Below are positions 24,707 to 31,822 of a stretch of DNA of 64,000 bases, piece after piece. The DNA is from Armatimonadota bacterium (GTDB lineage: Bacteria; Armatimonadota; Fimbriimonadia; Fimbriimonadales; Fimbriimonadaceae). The notes under the pieces are model-generated. The model did no database searches. It saw only the letters and a program-made list of their open reading frames with translations, and was not told the DNA's origin. The stretch's first letter is position 1. Each line of letters starts with the position of its first letter. Location: the NCBI GenBank assembly GCA_018268375.1, contig JAFDWS010000003.1, positions 124,001-188,000 on the forward strand, read 5' to 3'. The position numbers were made by a program, and so were the translations under genes.

Positions 24707-25179
24707 ACTTAGCCGACGCCATTCGCAAGGCTGCGCAGGATGGTTCCTTGCCGACGATCGGCCAGGTTCCGACGGCATTTCAGCCGAGGCTTGTCGAACC
24801 CGAGAACGAGCACGTACAAAGTGCTGTCACTTCGGTCGAGCCTAGTGCCACTGTGGCGTTCGGCGCCGCGCCCGAACTGCCCCACAGCTCCGTCTTCGGC
24901 GGCAACGTCGTTCGCATCGAACTCTTCATGTCGAACGAGCAAACCTCTAACCTCCTTCGCGCGATCATGACGGGGCAACACACCGTCCTGACCGTGGCCG
25001 AGGCGGCCCACTACCTTCGCGTGCGACCCCAGACGCTGGCGAAGATGGCCGACGATGGGGAACTACCGGCCGTGGAGATCGACGGCAAGTGGCGGTTCCT
25101 CAAGAGCACGCTCGACGAATGGCTCGCTACCACCATCGGCCACCCAGAGGCCGGGGAGGAACAACAGGATGTCGCTTAG
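24703..25179 (+). CDS. Excisionase-type helix-turn-helix protein in the pilus operon
   Basis: A 158-residue protein. The first 90 residues are low in recognisable motifs (Pro/Ala/Val-rich, ending in NVVRIELFMSNEQT). Residues of about 100-145 form a MerR/excisionase-type HTH (VLTVAEAAHYLRVRPQTLAKMADDGELPA, then the wing VEIDGKWRFLKSTLDEWL). The gene is welded into the operon: its ATG overlaps the ATPase stop, and the pilM ATG lies 11 bp inside its 3' end. A DNA-binding regulator of the pilus genes is one possibility. Alternatively the HTH may act as a protein-binding module, as in some polarity factors. Not a phage excisionase: no integrase is present. Confidence 0.75.
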   Translation: MNLADAIRKAAQDGSLPTIGQVPTAFQPRLVEPENEHVQSAVTSVEPSATVAFGAAPELPHSSVFGGNVVRIELFMSNEQTSNLLRAIMTGQHTVLTVAEAAHYLRVRPQTLAKMADDGELPAVEIDGKWRFLKSTLDEWLATTIGHPEAGEEQQDVA

Positions 25180-26257
25180 TATCTTTCGCACCAAGTCTTA
25201 CATTGGGCTCGACCTCGGTTCGAGCCACATCAAAGCTGTCACGATCGAAAAGACCCAGGCTGGTTGGAAGATCGGCCGCATTGTCCGTTTCCCGACGCCT
25301 AAGGGCTCGATCCAGGACGGCGTCGTCACCGACGTGGACGCTCTCTCGACAGCGATCCACGACATGATGAAGACGCACCGTCTGAACGCCACATCGGCGG
25401 TCATCGGCGCCTCCGGTGGCTCGGTGATTGTCCGGAACGTGAAGATTCCGACGATGCCTGAGGCCGTCCTGCGCAAGTCGATCAAGTTCGAGGCGAGCCG
25501 GTACGTGCCGTCAAGCATCGAGGACAGCTACATCGAGTTTGAGATCCTCGGCCCCGCCGACGACGACAACATGGAGGTGCTCATTGTAGCGGCGCCCCGT
25601 GAGATCGTCGAAAGCAGGGTCAAAGCTTGCGAGGCGGCTGGCCTTGACGTCGAGATTGTCGACATTGAGGCGTTCGCAGCGTTCCGCTCCTTGATCGAGT
25701 CCGAGCCGACGTCGGACATCAGCAACGCGACGATCGCCGTCATCGACATTGGCTCGCACACCACGAACGTGAGCGTCGTCAACAACGGCGTTTTCGCGAT
25801 GACGCGTTCCATTCCGCAAGCGGGATCGACGCTGACAGACGCTCTGAAGAGCTACTTCAAGCTCTCTGACGAGGATGCGGAGTCAGGCAAAGCCCAGCTG
25901 GATTTGAACGTCCTGCTGGACGAGTCCAAGCCGCAAGAGAACCCGCCTCTCAGGGTGATCCAGCCGTTCTTGGACGACCAAATCCGTGAGATCCGTCGAT
26001 CCCTCAATTACTACCAGTCGCAACAGAACGAGGGCGGCCAGTCCAGCCCGGTCACCAAGTTGGTGGTCTGTGGCGGTGGGGCCGAGCTCAAAGGAGTGCA
26101 GGGCTACATCGAGCAGAAGCTCGGGATCGAGACGGTGATGCTCGGTGTCTTCGACAACCCACGCTTCGTGTACGCAGGATCTGACGATCCTGGTTCGGGC
26201 CTCGACCTCGCCGTAGCTTCGGGACTAGCAATGCGGCCCTTTGCGAAGGCGGCTTGA
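25169..26257 (+). CDS. pilM: Type IV pilus assembly protein PilM
   Basis: Cytosolic actin-like ATPase that binds the N-terminus of PilN and links the pilus motor to the alignment complex. The actin/FtsA-type motifs are visible: SYIGLDLGSSHIKAV (phosphate 1), IAVIDIGSHTTNVSVV (phosphate 2) and LVVCGGGAELKGV (adenosine). RYVPSSIEDSYIEFEIL is typical of PilM. The ATG at 25169 was chosen because AGGA precedes it and the protein then starts at the conserved region; the longer frame runs through the HTH gene. It comprises 362 residues, the usual size, and is followed by pilN after 13 bp. Confidence 0.95.
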   Translation: MSLSIFRTKSYIGLDLGSSHIKAVTIEKTQAGWKIGRIVRFPTPKGSIQDGVVTDVDALSTAIHDMMKTHRLNATSAVIGASGGSVIVRNVKIPTMPEAVLRKSIKFEASRYVPSSIEDSYIEFEILGPADDDNMEVLIVAAPREIVESRVKACEAAGLDVEIVDIEAFAAFRSLIESEPTSDISNATIAVIDIGSHTTNVSVVNNGVFAMTRSIPQAGSTLTDALKSYFKLSDEDAESGKAQLDLNVLLDESKPQENPPLRVIQPFLDDQIREIRRSLNYYQSQQNEGGQSSPVTKLVVCGGGAELKGVQGYIEQKLGIETVMLGVFDNPRFVYAGSDDPGSGLDLAVASGLAMRPFAKAA

Positions 26258-26270
26258 GGAGGAACAAGAC

Positions 26271-26870
26271 ATGCCATTCATCAACTTAATCCACGAGCAA
26301 CGACAACTGATCCGTTCACGAGAGCAGCAAGTTCGCGTGCTCGGACTTGCTTCGGTCGGGCTCGGCGCAGTCGCCTTCCTCACCGCAAGCTACTTCCTCT
26401 TCAACACCGCCCGCTTCCAAGTCATGTCGGGAACGCTCGAAGCCAAAAAGCGAGCGCTCGCTCCCATGCTGAAGCAGCTCAAACAGAACGAACTGGACCA
26501 GCAGGTGCTGGAACCGAAGCTGACGAGTCTGTCCGATGCGACCAAGGCGACTCAGCAGTGGTACCGGGTCATGGACCACATCGCGGTGAATGTACCTAAG
26601 GGCACCTGGCTCTATAACTGGAAGTGCACCCAAATCACGACCGGTGAAGACACAGGTACAGCGATCGTGTTCAACGGCTACAGCCTTGACCATGACGCGA
26701 TCGGCGAACTGCTCCTCCGTTTGGAAGCGTGCCCCGACCTTGAGGGCGTGACCTTGAAGTACAGCCAAGAGCGACTAGTGGACAAATCGCAAGTCCTCGA
26801 ATTCGAGATCAACTCCTACCTTGCGGGCAGCCGCAAGACCAAGAAGATCAAGGAGAAGGAATCAGCATGA
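26271..26870 (+). CDS. pilN: Type IV pilus assembly protein PilN
   Basis: A 199-residue bitopic inner-membrane protein that pairs with PilO. It starts with MPFINLIHEQRQLIRSREQQ, the PilN motif that PilM grips (normally 'iNLlp.r'), then one membrane helix (about 26-47, VLGLASVGLGAVAFLTASYF), a coiled-coil stretch and an alpha/beta periplasmic core. GAGGAGGA at 26256-26263 is a strong Shine-Dalgarno for the ATG at 26271; an upstream in-frame start overlapping pilM is less likely. The stop overlaps pilO by 4 bp. Confidence 0.9.
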   Translation: MPFINLIHEQRQLIRSREQQVRVLGLASVGLGAVAFLTASYFLFNTARFQVMSGTLEAKKRALAPMLKQLKQNELDQQVLEPKLTSLSDATKATQQWYRVMDHIAVNVPKGTWLYNWKCTQITTGEDTGTAIVFNGYSLDHDAIGELLLRLEACPDLEGVTLKYSQERLVDKSQVLEFEINSYLAGSRKTKKIKEKESA

Positions 26871-27517
26871 GCCACATCCCATCCGTCAGGATCGCAGTGC
26901 TCGTCTGCGCGGGCGTTGTCTTGGTCGGTAGCGGCATTAGCTACTGGGCCTACAACACCAGCAAAGACGGCAAAGCCCGATACGACCAACTGGCCAAGGA
27001 AGTGCCCGACGAAGGAGACTTGAAGAGACAAGTCTCTGACTCTGAGGACAAGATCAACGCGACCAAATCGCAGTTGCAGCACCTCGAACAGTCGGTTCCT
27101 AGCCTCGCCTACGTCCCGACGCTGTTGACCGAAATGGAGCGCCTCGGCGCTGAGCACCACATCCTCATGACTGGAGTGCGTCCTGTGATCGGCGAACGAG
27201 AACAGAAGGACAACTCTGAGAAGAAGAGTGGCGAGCGCCAGAAGAAGGCAGGCTACCAAGAGATGTTGATCGACATCAACGGCCGTGGCAATTATTCGGA
27301 CGTCATGGCGATGGTCGATGCGATCAAGAAGTTTCCCAAGATCGTTGAGATCGTCACTGTCAGCTTGACACCCAAGAAGGACACTTCGGTGACGGCGACC
27401 GATCAGCAGGCGCACAAAGCGCCTGTCCTTGACGCAACAGTCCGAATCCGCGCCTACCTGTTCCCGATGCCTCAAGCCGGGAGCGAGACCCAAGCCTCGC
27501 AAGGAGCCACATCGTGA
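26867..27517 (+). CDS. pilO: Type IV pilus assembly protein PilO-like
   Basis: A 216-residue bitopic protein: one N-terminal membrane helix (VRIAVLVCAGVVLVGSGISYWA), a heptad-like coiled coil (about 30-75), then a ferredoxin-like periplasmic domain (VPTLLTEMERLGAEHHILMTGV, YQEMLIDINGRGNYSDVMAMVDAIKKFPKIVEIVTV), which is the PilO pattern. A charged Lys/Glu-rich loop interrupts the domain at about 108-125. It starts within the pilN stop (ATGA) and its own stop overlaps the next GTG. With PilN and PilP it should form the alignment complex between motor and secretin. Confidence 0.88.
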   Translation: MSHIPSVRIAVLVCAGVVLVGSGISYWAYNTSKDGKARYDQLAKEVPDEGDLKRQVSDSEDKINATKSQLQHLEQSVPSLAYVPTLLTEMERLGAEHHILMTGVRPVIGEREQKDNSEKKSGERQKKAGYQEMLIDINGRGNYSDVMAMVDAIKKFPKIVEIVTVSLTPKKDTSVTATDQQAHKAPVLDATVRIRAYLFPMPQAGSETQASQGATS

Positions 27518-28278
27518 AGAACGACAAGAAGAAGATGATCGTCTTGGCCGGGTTGGGGGTAGCTCTCCTTGCCGTTGGGGCCTTCCAGTTCATTGGTAAG
27601 GGCTCGCCGCCGCCGGCACCCGCCGTTACAAAGGCGACTAAGGAGGCGACAGCCCACAAGGCGTCGACAGGCGCGTCATCCGCAACATCAGGAACGACAC
27701 AGCCTGCCGCAGCTGCGACCGGGTCGTCGGCTTCAAATGGTCAGCCCTCGGGCGAGAGCCCCGCGGCGACCCCGGCAGGAGCAACGGGCACAGCGGAAGC
27801 TGAGACAGATCCTCAACGGCAGGTCTTGCTCCAAATGGTCAAGAATCCTCTGCCCCGCCGGGATCCGTTCGAGTCGCAGGACAACCGAGCCCCGGACACT
27901 ACCCCCGCGCAGCCTGTCCAGACGGCGCCTCAGCAGCCTGTTAAGCCGGTTCACCGGCCGACCGCAGAGCGCTTTGCCTACTCGGCACCAGTGAGTCCGC
28001 TTGCTGGGACACTTCCCAACGGCGGCACATCGCCAGGCATGGACGTGTCTCACGCTCCGCCTCTCCGGCAGCCGAGTGAGTTCGCCTACAAGGTCACGGG
28101 TGTGATCGTCGGCCACAAGCCGATGGCAGTTTTCGAAGACGACAGCGGGAACCAGCGATTGGTCCCGGTCGGAGGCTCGATCGACGGCGACAGCAAGGTC
28201 GTCGGAGTTGAGCGCGGCAAAGTCCGCATCGTCCACCGAGGGAAAGAAAAGACCCTCAGTCCGCAGGAAGGACAGTAA
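27514..28278 (+). CDS. pilP: PilP-like pilus assembly protein
   Basis: A 254-residue protein that starts at GTG 27514 inside the pilO stop. It has an N-terminal helix (MIVLAGLGVALLAVGAFQFI), a long Ala/Thr/Pro/Ser-rich linker (about 30-150) and a C-terminal beta domain (about 188-254: YKVTGVIVGHKPMAVFEDDS, LVPVGGSIDGDSKVVGVERGKVRIV) that matches the PilP/GspC homology region binding the secretin N0 domain. NPLPRRDPFES in the linker recalls the conserved 'RDPF' of PilP and GspC proteins. Unlike classical PilP there is no lipobox, so it is anchored by a membrane helix. The call rests on fold pattern and operon place. Confidence 0.8.
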   Translation: MKNDKKKMIVLAGLGVALLAVGAFQFIGKGSPPPAPAVTKATKEATAHKASTGASSATSGTTQPAAAATGSSASNGQPSGESPAATPAGATGTAEAETDPQRQVLLQMVKNPLPRRDPFESQDNRAPDTTPAQPVQTAPQQPVKPVHRPTAERFAYSAPVSPLAGTLPNGGTSPGMDVSHAPPLRQPSEFAYKVTGVIVGHKPMAVFEDDSGNQRLVPVGGSIDGDSKVVGVERGKVRIVHRGKEKTLSPQEGQ

Positions 28279-31035
28279 ATGAAGAGACAAACACTAACAG
28301 TCGGCCTCATGGCTGTCCTGGCGACCAGCGCCTTGGGACAGGCCAAGTTGACCGGCATCCAAACCAACCAGGTCGGCGACGGCCTGCAGATCGTCATCAA
28401 CGGCGAGGGTTTGAGCAATCCGCGGGTTATCCGCGTGATGCACAACACCTCGTACATCGTCGAGTTCAACGCTCATCTGATTGGCAAGCCGGTCACTCAG
28501 CGCGTGGACAAGGCTGGCGTCCAGTTCGTGCAATACGGCTGGTACCGCGCAAAGCCGCCTATTGTCCGCGTTCATGTCAAGGTGGCCGAGGGAGTGAACC
28601 CAGTCCTGTCGCAACAGGGCGGCAACTACGTAATCACGGTGGGGACAGACGCTTTGGCGACACCCGCCGACACAATCACCGAAAAGGCTGGCCCTTCGAT
28701 CAAGGACCTGCATTCGCAGGACCTCGACGCGATGAAGACAGCGGAGGCCGAACTGAAGGGCACAGCGACTGGCACGACCAGCGTCGAAAAGCCCTTCAAG
28801 GACGCTGCAGGTACTGTGACTGCCGCTCAAGCGACCGTCACAGCGCCGCAGACGACCGCGCCGCGTGGCAATATCGGCACGTTGCCGGCCGTTCAGCCTG
28901 AGCGACCGGTCATTGCGAGCCAAGCGGCCGACACGGGGCGACAACAGAACTTCGCTCAGAAGGTCTCCTTGGACTTCGTGGGTACTGACGTGGTCCAGAT
29001 CCTGAAGGCGCTGATGATCCAAGCCGGTGTCAACATTGTCACCTCACCGGACGTCAGCCCTGCCGAAAAGCCGACCAAGTTGACAATCTCACTGAACAAC
29101 GTCGAGTTGGAAAGCGCATTGTCCTATGTCACGGCCATGGCCGGACTCCGCTATGCGCGCGTCGGGCAGACCTATGTCGTGACCCCGGCCGCCACGTTCT
29201 CCTCCGCAATGCGCCAGATCATGGAGCGAAGCTCGGAGAACTATCAGACCAAGGTCATTAACTTGATTAGCGGCGAAGCCGCCAAGATCAAGGAGACGAC
29301 GTTGAAGGCGATGCCGGCCGACGGGCGGAACGGGTTCTACGAAATCATCGTCCCCGGTCAGAACGAGGAGATGGCGATGGTCATGCCGAATAGCCAGACC
29401 TCGGGCGCCCAGCCCGAAGGCGACGGCGGTCAGCAGAACACGCAACAACCTCAGGGCGCCCCAGGTCAGCAAAACCCGAATGCTCGGGGCCGCGCTTATT
29501 ACCTGATGATCGTTGGTGACCCGGCTCGGCTGGGCGCGGTCGAAGCCTACGTCCGACAGCTGGACATGGACATCGCCCGAAGCTTCTCGTTGAGCAGGAA
29601 CCAGGGTACGAGCACTGTGGCCGTTCCTATCCAGAGCGGCCAGACCGAAAAGATCAAGACCATGATCGAGAAGCTCTTGTCCGACAACCCGCGATCCAGG
29701 GACTATTCCATCACAGAGACCTCCGTGAAGGAACTCGACCAAAGCGAGCAAGCCACCAAGTTCTTGCTCATGATCGGCCCGGAATCCGAACTCGAGACTT
29801 TGCGGAGCTTTGCTGTCGCGCTCGACAAAGAACTGTGCAAGCCGCTTGGCATCAACTATGAGAACGACCCGGCAGCGATGGTCAAAGACTATGAAATCGT
29901 CGAGCTCCAGTATGTTGAGCCGGTGGTCGCCGCACAAGACTTGAAGGGTCGCTTCAAAGACCTGTGGGTGACCGTTGTTCCCGACGCTGCTACCCCCGGA
30001 TTGCTCGGCCAAGGCGAGAGCAAGAAGGAAGAGGCGCCGACGGACGCTGGTGGTGCCGGTGGCAAGGCCCCAGAAGGCCAGAAGAGCGAGCTCAAGAAGG
30101 AACTCGGCCGTGAGCCGATGCGCCTCATGCTTCGCGGAACCAGAGCCACCATCGAAGAAGCCAAAAAATACATCGCGCTCGTTGACGTCGCTCCCCGCCA
30201 GATCGCTATCGAACTGCGCGTGATGGAGATGACGAAAGAGGACGCGATGAGGGTCGGTATCGACTGGAGCATCCTTGCCGGTGGCCGCGCCAACCTGTTC
30301 CACTTGAACCAGGGTTTGGGAGACAGTTCCTCGACGCCGGGCACCTTCAACACGACCACCAACTTCGGACAGAAGACAAACGGGGTCGACGGGAAGCCGT
30401 TCTTCGAGAACGTCAGCACGTTGGCGACGCTCGATCAGATCTCGAACTCGAGGAACTTGATCGCACGTCCGAACGCCCTGGTGACGCACGGTCGCGAGAC
30501 GAAGCTCTTCGTTGGTGACACGATCCGCTACGTCAAACAGGTGCAGTCGACCCAATCTGGCATCACCGTCATCACCGACGAACTGCAGGTTGGCTCCCTC
30601 TTCAACATCAAGGCGAAGATCGGTGCCGCCGGCAAGATCGCCCTCGACCTCACGCAGAACTTCAGCATCCTGACCGCGTTCACGCCAGTTCCTGGCGGCG
30701 GCCAGTTGCCACAGACGAGCGACCGAACGAGCAATATGTTCGTGAACATGCAGAGCGGTGAGACGATCGCCATCGGTGGTCTGATCCTTGACAACGACCG
30801 AAAGACGTATGGCGGCATCCCCGTCCTTCGCGACCTTCCGGTCATTGGCAAGATCTTCGGCCGGACGAACAACCAGCGCGTGCGCACCGAGATCGTCTTC
30901 TTCTTGACGGCGGTCGAAGTCAACGCCGAGAACAGGGCGACGGCGGCCTCCCCGGCCACCTCCTTGCAGCGGTCCCCAGATCCGATGGGCGACTACAAGA
31001 AGAGCAAGTCGCTCGGCAAAGGAAACTACAACTAA
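28279..31035 (+). CDS. pilQ: Type IV pilus secretin PilQ
   Basis: Outer-membrane channel through which the pilus passes. It has 918 residues: a signal peptide (MKRQTLTVGLMAVLATSALG), an AMIN-type peptidoglycan-binding domain (about 25-115), a Thr/Ala-rich linker, a secretin STN/N0 domain (about 230-305, VSLDFVGTDVVQILKALM), and extended N1-type domains split by Gln/Gly/Lys-rich linkers. The secretin core spans about 640-880: RQIAIELRVMEMTKEDAMR, LIARPNALVTHGRETKLFVG, VNMQSGETIAIGGLI and VLRDLPVIGKIFG with the typical ending TEIVFFLTAVEV. The linker insertions make it longer than most PilQ. It directly follows pilP (adjacent stop and ATG) and ends the operon. Confidence 0.96.
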   Translation: MKRQTLTVGLMAVLATSALGQAKLTGIQTNQVGDGLQIVINGEGLSNPRVIRVMHNTSYIVEFNAHLIGKPVTQRVDKAGVQFVQYGWYRAKPPIVRVHVKVAEGVNPVLSQQGGNYVITVGTDALATPADTITEKAGPSIKDLHSQDLDAMKTAEAELKGTATGTTSVEKPFKDAAGTVTAAQATVTAPQTTAPRGNIGTLPAVQPERPVIASQAADTGRQQNFAQKVSLDFVGTDVVQILKALMIQAGVNIVTSPDVSPAEKPTKLTISLNNVELESALSYVTAMAGLRYARVGQTYVVTPAATFSSAMRQIMERSSENYQTKVINLISGEAAKIKETTLKAMPADGRNGFYEIIVPGQNEEMAMVMPNSQTSGAQPEGDGGQQNTQQPQGAPGQQNPNARGRAYYLMIVGDPARLGAVEAYVRQLDMDIARSFSLSRNQGTSTVAVPIQSGQTEKIKTMIEKLLSDNPRSRDYSITETSVKELDQSEQATKFLLMIGPESELETLRSFAVALDKELCKPLGINYENDPAAMVKDYEIVELQYVEPVVAAQDLKGRFKDLWVTVVPDAATPGLLGQGESKKEEAPTDAGGAGGKAPEGQKSELKKELGREPMRLMLRGTRATIEEAKKYIALVDVAPRQIAIELRVMEMTKEDAMRVGIDWSILAGGRANLFHLNQGLGDSSSTPGTFNTTTNFGQKTNGVDGKPFFENVSTLATLDQISNSRNLIARPNALVTHGRETKLFVGDTIRYVKQVQSTQSGITVITDELQVGSLFNIKAKIGAAGKIALDLTQNFSILTAFTPVPGGGQLPQTSDRTSNMFVNMQSGETIAIGGLILDNDRKTYGGIPVLRDLPVIGKIFGRTNNQRVRTEIVFFLTAVEVNAENRATAASPATSLQRSPDPMGDYKKSKSLGKGNYN

Positions 31036-31055
31036 CAGGCCAAGCTCCTGGTCTC

Positions 31056-31086
31056 GGAGGGCCCATTACGATGGGCCCTCCTTGTT
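31056..31086 (+). terminator. Rho-independent terminator of the pilus operon
   Basis: GGAGGGCCCAT (31056-31066) and ATGGGCCCTCC (31071-31081) form a perfect 11-bp stem on a TACG loop, followed by TTGTTTTTG. It lies 20 bp after the pilQ stop. Confidence 0.93.
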
Positions 31087-31141
31087 TTTGTCAGGGCCGG
31101 GGGTCCCGGAACCAAGGGCTCAGTGAGGGATAAAGGGATTC

Positions 31142-31822
31142 ATGCGACGCTCGTTGCCTGCCATCGCCCTCATTGTCGTTGCGCTTTTGCTCGGTGGTTG
31201 TGCAAAGCAGCCTGAGACCCTGGCGACCCCTCCCGCCGAGACTCCCAAGGCTCAGGGAGCGGCAAATTCGGCTAATGCAACAACGCCGGTGACCAAAGGT
31301 GGCCCTGTAAACGCACCGAACACAGGCGCATCGAAGGGCGATCCGACGGACAAGCCTAGGGTCGCCAAACCACTGAACGCCGAAAAGGCAGTGCCCATCG
31401 CAGTGAAATCGACGGCCGAACTCCCAAGCGTGGTGGCCGCTCAGAAAGACATTGGCCTCTTCTTCCAAATGGCTCAAGAGTGTGGCGTTGCTAAGGACGT
31501 ATTCGAAGCCATGCCTCACACTTTCTTCGTTCCGACGGACGGGGCAATCCAAGCGATGGGGACCGATGCCTTGGGAAGGCTCAAGTCCAACAAGGAGGAG
31601 ATGAAGGCGTTCGTCCTCAGGCATGTCTCCAATGGCACGCTCCGCAAAGCCGACCTTGTCAAGATGCAAGGCATACCCATGCTGGCGCAGGGATATCCGT
31701 TGTCGGTCAAAGACGGCACCGTCTACGTTGACACCAGCAAGCTGATCCGCTCAGACATCGAGACCAAGCGCGGGGTGATCCACGTCCTTGATCGGACCCT
31801 GAACAAGGCCGTCGCCTACTGA
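31142..31822 (+). CDS. Fasciclin (FAS1) domain lipoprotein
   Basis: A 226-residue lipoprotein. The signal peptide ends in a clear lipobox (LLLGGC, Cys at about 21). A Thr/Pro/Asn-rich spacer of about 60 residues follows, then a FAS1 domain: DIGLFFQMAQECGVAKDVFEAM, HTFFVPTDGAIQAMG, AFVLRHVSNGTLRKADL, and at the end SDIETKRGVIHVLDRTLN, the conserved H2-like motif. FAS1 lipoproteins sit on the outer envelope and mediate adhesion. It follows the pilus terminator on the same strand. Its stop overlaps the stop of the convergent gene by 7 bp. Confidence 0.9.
   Translation: MRRSLPAIALIVVALLLGGCAKQPETLATPPAETPKAQGAANSANATTPVTKGGPVNAPNTGASKGDPTDKPRVAKPLNAEKAVPIAVKSTAELPSVVAAQKDIGLFFQMAQECGVAKDVFEAMPHTFFVPTDGAIQAMGTDALGRLKSNKEEMKAFVLRHVSNGTLRKADLVKMQGIPMLAQGYPLSVKDGTVYVDTSKLIRSDIETKRGVIHVLDRTLNKAVAY

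Noticed and set aside
24703..25179. Phage excisionase (HTH protein before pilM)
   Set aside because: Despite the excisionase-type HTH, the gene is locked between pilus genes by overlaps and there is no integrase or phage gene nearby.
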